Positions 57,023-64,000 of a DNA stretch of 64,000 bases are shown in pieces. The stretch's first letter is position 1. The number at the start of each line of letters is the position of its first letter. Below the pieces are notes generated by a model. That model saw nothing but the letters and a program-made list of their open reading frames with translations. It ran no database searches and was not told the origin of the DNA. Location: assembly GCF_039769985.1 (NCBI RefSeq), contig NZ_JBDNCH010000002.1, positions 2,480,001 to 2,544,000 on the forward strand, read 5' to 3'. This stretch comes from Ponticoccus litoralis. Lineage in GTDB: Bacteria > Pseudomonadota > Alphaproteobacteria > Rhodobacterales > Rhodobacteraceae. The position numbers were made by a program, and so were the translations under genes.

Positions 57023-57784
57023 ATGAAAACCCGGATCATTGCTTCCGCCTTCGTTCTCGCCAGCACAGCCGCCTCGGCGCAGGATCTTTCCCGCACGCTG
57101 CCTGCCGCCGCCGACAAGGTGGCTCCGGCCCTCGCTGCTTATGCTAGGGATGACCTCTTCGGCGCGGTCTGGACCGACGAGACGCTCTCGATGCGCGACC
57201 GCGCGCTGGTCACCTTCGCGGCGCTGGTCACACACCACAAAGCGGACACTCTCGGCTGGCATACCGAACTGGCACTCGACGCGGGCGTGACCCCGGCGGA
57301 GCTGTCGGAAACCATCACCCATCTCGCGTTCTATACCGGCTGGGGCAACGCCACAGCGGCAGCCGAGGCCATGGCCCCGGTCTATGAGGCGCGCGGCGTG
57401 ACCGCCGAAGACCTGCCCGCCCTCGACCCCGACCTGCTGCCGCTGGACGAAGAGGCCGAGGCGGCGCGGGAAGAGACGGTCCAGTCCAATTTCGCCAATG
57501 TCAGCCCCGGCGTCGTCGACACAACGCGCGATATTCTGTTCAATGACCTCTGGCTGCGCCCGGCCCTTGCGCCCCGCGACCGCAGCATGGTCACCGTCGC
57601 GGCGCTGATCGCCGCCGGTCAAGCCGAGCAGATGGCCTTTCACCTGAACCGCGCGATGGACAACGGGCTGACGCAGGAGGAGGCAGGCGCGATGCTGTCG
57701 CATCTTGCCTTCTACGCAGGCTGGCCCGTGGTGTTTGCCGCGATGCCCGTGGCGCGGCAGGTGTTCGAGAGCCGCGCAGACTGA
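57023..57784 (+). CDS. Exported protein with two carboxymuconolactone decarboxylase domains
   Basis: 253 residues. Signal peptide (IIASAFVLASTAASAQD) and two AhpD/CMD-type repeats: DRALVTFAALVTHHKADTLG with HLAFYTGWGN, and DRSMVTVAALIAAGQAEQMA with HLAFYAGWPV. The CxxC of AhpD-type peroxidases is absent (HHK and AGQ in its place), so a decarboxylase or lyase role is more likely than peroxidase. The neighbours suggest it works with the cupins on the same substrate. Confidence 0.9.
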   Translation: MKTRIIASAFVLASTAASAQDLSRTLPAAADKVAPALAAYARDDLFGAVWTDETLSMRDRALVTFAALVTHHKADTLGWHTELALDAGVTPAELSETITHLAFYTGWGNATAAAEAMAPVYEARGVTAEDLPALDPDLLPLDEEAEAAREETVQSNFANVSPGVVDTTRDILFNDLWLRPALAPRDRSMVTVAALIAAGQAEQMAFHLNRAMDNGLTQEEAGAMLSHLAFYAGWPVVFAAMPVARQVFESRAD

Positions 57785-57834
57785 AATCCTGCGGCGCGGG
57801 CACTGCCTCGCCGCCTCACTAACAGAGACATTCC

Positions 57835-58231
57835 ATGAAGATCATCCGAGCTGGCAGCACGCCCTCCGCCCCCGGTCCCGAGGACTACTTTACCGGAACC
57901 GTGCGGATCGACCCCATGTTCCAAGCCGACGCGCCGGGTCGCACCAGCGGTGCCCATGTCACCTTCGAGCCCGGCGCCCGCACCGCGTGGCACACCCATC
58001 CGGCGGGACAGACCATCATCATCACCTTCGGTACGCGGCCGGGTCCAGCGCGAAGGCGGCCCGATCGAAGAGGTCAGAACGGGCGACGTGGTCTTCTTCC
58101 CCGCCGAGGAGAAACACTGGCACGGCGCATCGCCCCATACCGCCATGTCGCACATCGCCATTCAGGAGAGCATTGATGGCACGCCGGTGACTTGGCTGGA
58201 GAAGGTTTCCGATGCGGACTACGCCGGCTGA
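57835..58231 (+). CDS. Cupin-domain protein, one frameshift
   Basis: About 131 residues, cytoplasmic. Motif 1 GARTAWHTHPAGQTIIIT, then an extra base near 58032 changes frame; the continuation is GRVQREGGPIEEVRTGDVVF with motif 2 EEKHWHGASPHTAMSHIAI and ends VSDADYAG, paralogous to the exported cupin (VSDEDYGG). Start ATG 57835. Confidence 0.83.
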
Positions 58232-58474
58232 AGGCAACCGCGCGGCCACATACTGTGGTGGCGGCGCGGCGACGACTGCAAGGCCGAGTTCCGACGCTCC
58301 GAGACCTGGGCGTGAGCGACGGTTTGCTTTGAGACGCCATCGACGGACGTCCAGTAACTCCGAGCGTGAGTTCGCCTATGCCTCGGCTTTGCAACCACGG
58401 CGAATGGCCGGTCTGGTGAGGCTGCTCCGCAGCGAAGGCGACTTTTATGAACGCTAGGAGTGGGCCGGGAGCAG

Positions 58475-58510
58475 CGGCGCTTCCGGCTGAGGTCCCACAC
58501 CTGCGCATCA
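58475..58510 (-). repeat. Dispersed repeat, copy 2 (inverted)
   Basis: Complement matches 44240-44275 at 34 of 36 bases. Located between the cupin operon and an IS5 remnant. Confidence 0.7.
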
Positions 58511-58559
58511 CGCAGCCCCTACGGTGCCTGCGCCGCGATCATCCGGCAGGAAATCGATA

Positions 58560-58930
58560 ACCTCATTCGGGTTGATTACTTGGCCTTCTCTGTCCCCCTC
58601 GCAGATCGCGATGAACTGTGCCGATCAGCCCCTTCATCGAGTGGCACGTCAGTATGGCCGCATCGCTGTAGCTCTGCTGGCGGCCGCGCCTGCCTGTCTG
58701 CGCGGCCTCCCGGATCATTTCGGGATCGAACCAACCTCCCGGGACATTCCTTCGGAATGCCCTGCCGGTCAGGAGATCGTCAGCGAGCCCCGGCGCTTGA
58801 GCGCTTCATTGTAGGCTGGCCAGTACCCGGTCTTGTAGTTCGGGGGTGAGGCTGTTCATGCGCCCCAGATACCGGGCTGGATTCACGAGATGAATCCCAC
58901 GCGGGATTTGTGCAACAGAGCCCCTCACCA
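58560..58930 (-). pseudogene. IS5-family remnant (transposase N-terminus and one end)
   Basis: On the minus strand an element end (CTGTTGCACAAATCCC at about 58920) is followed by YNEALKRRGSLTIS (58820-58780), WFDPEMIREAAQTGRRGRQQ and SYSDAAILTC in shifting frames, the same type as the element at 21897. The rest of the transposase is missing. Confidence 0.75.
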
Positions 58931-59061
58931 ACGCAAAGGAGTGAGCCAGGGTACGGCTCAAGACGGTTGAGCCGCTCTTGGCTGCATCCATCGTATCGCT
59001 GCAAACGGTTTTTTCGCCCGACGTTGCCGGTGATGGTCCAGTATTCCGGTTCGATTACGGT

Positions 59062-60231
59062 CTAGCGCATCATCCGGGCGGTGATCGGACCGGCAAAAAG
59101 GACAACCACCGCAAGCAGGGGCATGGCCACGGTGAAGGCGCTGGCGGCGCCCTGGGTTTCCACCAGCGTTCCCAGCATCGGTGGCACCGCGAAAAGTGCC
59201 AGAAGCGAGACCAGGGAATAGGCCGCCATGGTTCGCGTCGGGGACCGGGTCGGGTGGTTCATGGCCAGCGACGTGGCAACCGGTGCCGCAAGCGCGACAC
59301 CGCCGCCGATCATCGCAAAGCCCACCCCAAGCCCGAGCGCCCCAAGCCCGAGGCCGGGCGCAACCAGGCTCAGCAACAGTCCCGCCAGGCAGATGATGGC
59401 CATGCTGCGCAGCAGCAGCGGCACCGACACCCGTGCGCGCAACCTGTCACCGATCATCCGCGCGGCGAACATGCCCAGGGTGAAGGCGGCATAGATGCGG
59501 GCGGCCATCACGGCGTCCAGCTCCAGCGTATTGCGCAGGTAGAACATCGACCAGTCATAGACGACGCCTTCGGTTACGCTGAATCCCGCGACAAGCAGCA
59601 GCAGGCACAGGACAAACGCATCGGGCCGGGCGAAGCGCGGGCCCGGATCCGGCACCGGCGGGGCGGCCGCATCCCGATGACGCAGCAACAGCGCGATCAG
59701 CGGCAGGCAGGCAACGCCCAGCAGCAGGATCTGGTGGTTGGGCGATAGCGCCGCATCGGCGGCCCGTCCGCCCAGAAGCGCGCCCACGAACAATCCTGCG
59801 GACCAGAAGCCATGACTGCGGGAGATCACTTTGCGACCGCTATGTTCTTCGATCCGGGCGGCGATCAGGTTCTTGGCGACCTCCATGATCGCCATGGCGA
59901 TGCCGTAGCCGAAAAGCGGCAGGGCCAGCCCCATCGGGCCGGGTGCCATGACGCCCGAGGCGGCCAGCGGCAGCAGGACCAGCGCCGCCAGCAGCATTGC
60001 ACCTGCCACGCGCCGCGCCCCCAGCCTCTCGACCAGCCGGGCGGCCACCGGAAAACCCAAAAGGGTGCCGGCGGTCTGTGCCAGCAGCGCCAGCCCAAGC
60101 GCCGAAGGGCCGATGCCCTGGGCGGCGGAGACCTCTGGCAGGCGCGAGAAGAGCGTGACGTATAGCAGCGCATTGGCGAAGAAGATGCTGGCAGGAAGGG
60201 TGAACAGGGGCAGAGTCAGGCGGGTCGTCAT
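59062..60231 (-). CDS. MFS transporter
   Basis: 389 residues with 12 predicted membrane helices and the cytoplasmic loop between helices 2 and 3 (VAARLVERLGARRVAGA) of the major facilitator superfamily. A repeat of it (ARMIGDRLRARVSVPLLLR) opens the second half. FGYGIAMAIMEVAKNLIAAR resembles sugar or drug exporters of the FucP/YbjJ type. The substrate is not predictable. Start ATG 60231. Confidence 0.87.
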   Translation of the reverse strand: MTTRLTLPLFTLPASIFFANALLYVTLFSRLPEVSAAQGIGPSALGLALLAQTAGTLLGFPVAARLVERLGARRVAGAMLLAALVLLPLAASGVMAPGPMGLALPLFGYGIAMAIMEVAKNLIAARIEEHSGRKVISRSHGFWSAGLFVGALLGGRAADAALSPNHQILLLGVACLPLIALLLRHRDAAAPPVPDPGPRFARPDAFVLCLLLLVAGFSVTEGVVYDWSMFYLRNTLELDAVMAARIYAAFTLGMFAARMIGDRLRARVSVPLLLRSMAIICLAGLLLSLVAPGLGLGALGLGVGFAMIGGGVALAAPVATSLAMNHPTRSPTRTMAAYSLVSLLALFAVPPMLGTLVETQGAASAFTVAMPLLAVVVLFAGPITARMMR

Positions 60232-60422
60232 GGGTTTTCCTTGGGGATCGACCCGCCTGACCAGTTTTCCGGGCCGCTGTCAAAATCCATCGCGGCGGTG
60301 CGCAGCAAAATCATCAAACCGTCATCAAGTACTTACAAAAGCGTAATATTTCGCTCCTATCAGCGCGGCTCTCAAGCCTGCCGAACTCATCCGGCGGGAC
60401 CGATGACCATGCAGGAGCTCCC

Positions 60423-61580
60423 ATGTCCCTCCCTCTTTCGCGCCGTGCCTTCCTCGGCACTGCCGCTGCCTCGACCGCCGCTCTGGCATTGCCCCGCATC
60501 ACGCTGGCCGCCGATGGTTTCGTCAACGTCTACACCGGCTCCGACAGCAACATCTCGGACTTCTGGACCAACGTGATTCTGCCCGGCTTCAAGGCGGTGA
60601 ACGGCGATGCGCGCGTCCGCGTCGTGGATGCCGGTGACAACGCCGGCCTGCGCGCGATGGCCGACCGCGCCATGGCTGCACTGGGCGCCGACAACGACCC
60701 CCAGGTCGACCTGTTCGAAGCCTATACCCCCGATCAGACCGAAGGCTCGATCGATGCGGGCCTGTGGGTCAACTTTGCCACCGCCGGCATCGACAACATG
60801 GACAAGGTCAACCCCGCCGCCAAACAGACCGATTTCGACCTGCCCTATCGCGGCAGCCAGGTCCTGCTGGCCTATGACGCCTCCAAGGTCTCGGCCGAAG
60901 ATGCCCCCAAGACCTGGGACGAGATGACTGCCTGGATCCACGCCAATCCCGGCCAGTTCATCTACAATCGCCCCGACAAGGGCGGTTCGGGTGGCAACTT
61001 CGTGCGTCGCGCCATCCATGAGGCCAATGGCCGTGATCCTCAGAAGTTCACCCTGATGAACTACTCCGACACCTACGCGGAAGAGACGCTGCCGGGCGCA
61101 TGGGACATCCTGAACGGCCTGGCGCCCAGCCTCTACGAAGGCGGTTCCTATTCCTCGGGCAACACCCAGTCGATCCAGCTGTTGGCCCAGGGCGTCGTGA
61201 CTATGACCCCCGTCTGGTCCGACCAGGTGCTGCAGTCGATCACCATGGGCGTTCTGCCGGAAAACACCGGCCTGGTGCAGCTTCAGGATCTCGCGCTTTG
61301 CGGTGGGTTCTCCCGCATCACCATCCCGACCAACGCGGCCAACCTGGACGTTGCCATGCAACTGGCGGCCTATGTCCTGTCGGTGGACGTCCAGTCCAAG
61401 ATCATCACCGAACTGGGTGGCTTCCCGGGCGTGACCTGGGACAGCGTCGATCCCGCCCTGCGCGAAAAATACGCCGATGTCATCCCCGCCACCATCCCGA
61501 CTTTCCCGGGCGGGGGCTGGGATGCGGCGATCAACGACGGCTGGTACCGCACCGTCGCGCCCGGCATTTCGCGGGGCTGA
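60423..61580 (+). CDS. ABC transporter substrate-binding protein, Tat-exported
   Basis: 385 residues. Tat leader (LSRRAFLGTAAASTAALALP), then an extracellular solute-binding type 1/PotD-like fold (FVNVYTGSDSNISDFWTN, DLPYRGSQVLLAYDASKV, GGFSRITIPTNAANLDVAM). First gene of a binding protein, two permeases and ATPase operon for an unknown small solute such as a polyamine, iron chelate or phosphonate. Confidence 0.88.
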   Translation: MSLPLSRRAFLGTAAASTAALALPRITLAADGFVNVYTGSDSNISDFWTNVILPGFKAVNGDARVRVVDAGDNAGLRAMADRAMAALGADNDPQVDLFEAYTPDQTEGSIDAGLWVNFATAGIDNMDKVNPAAKQTDFDLPYRGSQVLLAYDASKVSAEDAPKTWDEMTAWIHANPGQFIYNRPDKGGSGGNFVRRAIHEANGRDPQKFTLMNYSDTYAEETLPGAWDILNGLAPSLYEGGSYSSGNTQSIQLLAQGVVTMTPVWSDQVLQSITMGVLPENTGLVQLQDLALCGGFSRITIPTNAANLDVAMQLAAYVLSVDVQSKIITELGGFPGVTWDSVDPALREKYADVIPATIPTFPGGGWDAAINDGWYRTVAPGISRG

Positions 61581-61585
61581 GTGCA

Positions 61586-62482
61586 ATGACCGATCTTTCG
61601 TCCGCGGGTAGGGTCCGGGCGGGCGGCACGGCACGACGCAACGGAAGGGGGCTTACGGGCCTCCTTCTCGTTTCTGTGCCGGTCGCCCTGCTTGGCTGGC
61701 TCATCATCTACCCGATCTTCAATGCCATCTAGCCGCACCATCCTGCGTACCGATGACAGCGGCACGCGGTTCAGCCTGGACACCTACGTGCGTTTCTTCA
61801 GTGATGGCTACTCGCTGGCGAACCTCTGGCTGACGCTGTGGGTCACGGCGGTCTGCGCGATGCTGCTGCTGGCGATCTGCCTGCCGCTGTCGCTCTACCT
61901 GCGCTTCGCGAAAAGCCGCGTTGCCGCCGTGGTGCAGGGGCTGTCGCTGTTCCCGATGTTCGTGCCCTCGGTCATCCTGGCCTATGCGCTGATCCGCACC
62001 ATCGGCCCCAACGGTGGCGTCGACCTGGTGCTGAACGCCCTTGGCCTGCCCAAAATCAATTCTCCTTACCTGACCCCTTGGGGACCAATCATCGGCCTGG
62101 TGTGGGACAACATCCCGCTGACCACCCTGATGCTGGTCGCAGGGCTGGGCGCGGTGTCCGACAACGCGGTCGAGGCGGCGCGGGATGCCGGCGCCCGACC
62201 CTTGGCGGTGCTGCGCCACATCATCCTGCCGCAGATCGGCAACGCGGTGCTGGTGGTGCTGTCCTTCACCGTGCTGTCGATCTTCTCGGCCTTCACGCTT
62301 CCTTACGTCCTCGGACCCGCCTCGCCCGAGATGATGGGCCCCTTCATGCAACGAACCTTCGGACAGGTCATGGACCCCCGCATGGCCGTCACCCAGGCGG
62401 TGATCACCTTTGCCATCTGCGCGGTCTTCGGGGCCTTCTACGTCCGCTCCATTGCGCGCAACCGAAAGAACGGTACCGATGA
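61586..62482 (+). CDS. ABC transporter permease, two frameshifts
   Basis: First permease, about 298 residues when joined. MTDLSSAGRVRAGG and span 1 (GLLLVSVPVALLGWLIIYPI) stop near 61733. The next frame carries the other spans and the EAA loop DAGARPLAVLRHIILPQIG. The end needs a further shift near 62460 so that it finishes RNRKERYR at TGA 62482, overlapping the start of the second permease. The intervening frame runs on without a stop, which is an artefact. Confidence 0.83.
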
Positions 62483-63336
62483 CCATCGCAGAGACTTCCC
62501 TTGCCACGGCACCTCCCGTGGTCAGCCGCAAGACCCGCCGCCCCGACTGGGTAGGGCTTCTGCTGGCCGTCCTGCTTGGCATCGTGGTGGTGGTGCCACT
62601 GGTCGTCGTGGCGATCTGGGCCTTTGCCGAGGTCTGGCGCTATCCCAGCTTGCTGCCCCAGGAATGGGGCCTGCGCTTCTGGAAGGCGACCCTGTCGCGA
62701 CCCGATGTCTGGGGCGCGATGTCCCTGTCGATCCGGCTGTCCCTGGTGGTCACCGCGCTGTCCGCGCTGATCTGCCTGCCTGCGGCCTATGCCTTTGCGC
62801 GGATGGATTTCCCGGGCAAGAACGTGCTCTTCCTGTCCTTCCTTGCCTCCCATGCCTTTCCGAAATTCGGCCTGCTGGTCGCCATCGCCGGGATCTTCCT
62901 GAACCTTGGGCTGATCTCGACCTTCTGGGGCGTGGTGCTGATCCAGCTGGTCGGCACGCTGATGATGATGATCTGGATCCCCGTCGCGGCCTTCCAGAAC
63001 GTCGACCGCGCGATGGAAGAGGCAGCGCGGGACGCGGGCGCCGGGCCGATCCGCGTATTCTGGTCGGTCAGCCTGCCGCAGGCCGCCCCGACCATCTTTG
63101 CCGCCGTGCTGCTCAGCTTCGTCGGCACCTTCTATGAAACCGAGGGCGCCTGGCTGATCGGCGCGCCCGAGATCCGCACCATGCCGGTGCTCATGATCAC
63201 CTACATCAACAATCAGATCGTCGTGCAATATGGTGCGGTGCTGTCGGTCCTTCTGTGGGTCCCCAGCTTCATCGCGCTGATGTTCACCCGTCGTCTTGTC
63301 GGGTCCGCATCCTTTGCCAAGGGCTTCGGCGTGTGA
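62479..63336 (+). CDS. ABC transporter permease
   Basis: 285 residues, six membrane helices, PotC-like. EAA loop in EEAARDAGAGPIRVFWSVSL. The start overlaps the previous stop (ATGA), and the ATPase follows after ten bases. No frameshift. Confidence 0.92.
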   Translation: MTIAETSLATAPPVVSRKTRRPDWVGLLLAVLLGIVVVVPLVVVAIWAFAEVWRYPSLLPQEWGLRFWKATLSRPDVWGAMSLSIRLSLVVTALSALICLPAAYAFARMDFPGKNVLFLSFLASHAFPKFGLLVAIAGIFLNLGLISTFWGVVLIQLVGTLMMMIWIPVAAFQNVDRAMEEAARDAGAGPIRVFWSVSLPQAAPTIFAAVLLSFVGTFYETEGAWLIGAPEIRTMPVLMITYINNQIVVQYGAVLSVLLWVPSFIALMFTRRLVGSASFAKGFGV

Positions 63337-63346
63337 GGAAACTGAA

Positions 63347-64000
63347 ATGGCACAACTGACACTCAAGAACCTGGGCAAGTCCTTCGACGGGACCGATGTC
63401 ATCGCCGACCTGTCGCTGGACGTGGCCGATGGCGAACTGGTCTGCCTGCTGGGGCCGTCCGGGTCAGGCAAGTCCACCGTGCTGCGCATGGTCGGCGGCT
63501 TTGAGACGCCGGAGCGCGGCGCCATCCTGATCGACGGAGAGGACGTGACCGACGTGCCCCCCGAAAAGCGCCCCACCGGCATGGTGTTCCAGAGCCACGC
63601 GCTCTGGTCGCACATGTCCGTGGCGGACAATGTGGCCTTCGGTCTGAAACTGCGCCGCCTGCCCAAGGCAGAGATCCGGCGCCAGGTGACCGAGGCGCTG
63701 GACCTGGTGGGTCTCGGCGATTTCGGCGCGCGCCGTGTCTGGCAGCTGTCCGGTGGCCAGCAGCAACGCGTCGCCATTGCCCGGGCGCTGGTTCTGAAAC
63801 CCAAGATCCTGCTGCTGGACGAACCCTTCGCCAGCCTGGACCAGCACCTGCGCGAACGCCTGCGCGAGGAACTGCGCGATATCCAGAGACGCCTCGGGAT
63901 CACCACGCTCTTCGTCACCCACGGTCAGGACGAGGCGCTTGCGCTGGCCGACCGTATCATCGTGCTGCGCGGCGGTGAGATCGAACAGGCGGCCAGCCCC
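63347..64000 (+). CDS. ABC transporter ATPase, PotA/FbpC-like (3' end outside window)
   Basis: 218 residues visible. Walker A in LLGPSGSGKSTVLRM, Q-loop in VFQSHALWSHMSV, signature QLSGGQQQRVAIARA, Walker B ILLLDEPFASLD and switch His in LFVTHGQDEALA. The C-terminal regulatory part lies beyond the right edge. Start ATG 63347. Confidence 0.95.
   Translation, partial: MAQLTLKNLGKSFDGTDVIADLSLDVADGELVCLLGPSGSGKSTVLRMVGGFETPERGAILIDGEDVTDVPPEKRPTGMVFQSHALWSHMSVADNVAFGLKLRRLPKAEIRRQVTEALDLVGLGDFGARRVWQLSGGQQQRVAIARALVLKPKILLLDEPFASLDQHLRERLREELRDIQRRLGITTLFVTHGQDEALALADRIIVLRGGEIEQAASP

Noticed and set aside
61692..63137. Permease frame running to 63137
   Set aside because: Overruns the start of the second permease; the end belongs at 62482 after correcting an indel.

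Overview
The window looks like a chromosomal segment of an alphaproteobacterium of the Rhodobacterales (Roseobacter/Paracoccus relatives). The evidence is high GC with strong GC3 bias, the short-form HisG/HisZ pair behind hisS, a DUF1489 protein, a class II B12-dependent ribonucleotide reductase, and ATGA-type coupled operons. Two housekeeping edges enclose about 50 kb of accessory DNA rich in insertion-sequence debris.

Layout. 1-8.4 kb: hisS-hisZ-hisG, a YghU-type GST, a YdcF-like gene, a small secreted protein, DUF1489 and nrdJ. 8.6-9.7 kb: an AAA+ ATPase gene. The last 56 bp of its 3' region recur at 28.69 kb, so they bracket a 19-kb island. That island holds an RTX protein, a degenerate epimerase, lysE/lrp and a surface-polysaccharide cluster (three glycosyltransferases, DegT aminotransferase, acyltransferase, WbqC, methyltransferase). 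An IS5-family element with an IS21-family element nested inside it splits the cluster. 29.2-35.1 kb: an adenosylcobalamin riboswitch followed by a ferredoxin-like protein and a family-5 ABC importer with a fused double ATPase, a likely cobalt or corrin-precursor uptake operon.

35.3-53.1 kb: a Tn7-like region. A helicase-PLD gene resembling the type II Mokosh defence protein is followed by a coupled operon of metallophosphoesterase, two paralogous small membrane proteins and a large TniQ with about five C-terminal helix-turn-helix modules. Next come two paralogous periplasmic ClpP-fold proteins (one lacking the catalytic serine), two small exported or membrane proteins, and tnsA-tnsB-tnsC. Degenerate 20-bp GCGCA-containing repeats and a 28-bp perfect inverted repeat lie around tnsABC. 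54.3-58.2 kb: a LysR regulator divergent from a Tat-exported hydrolase, two cupins and a double carboxymuconolactone decarboxylase. 59-64 kb: an MFS exporter and a PotABCD-like ABC importer that runs off the right edge.

Caution on quality: at least 16 otherwise well-preserved genes are broken by single-base indels, often in short G or C runs and three times within about 60 bp in one gene. These are more likely sequence errors than decay, and I annotate such genes as single loci. By contrast, several transposase remnants carry in-frame stops at conserved tryptophan positions and look truly degenerate.
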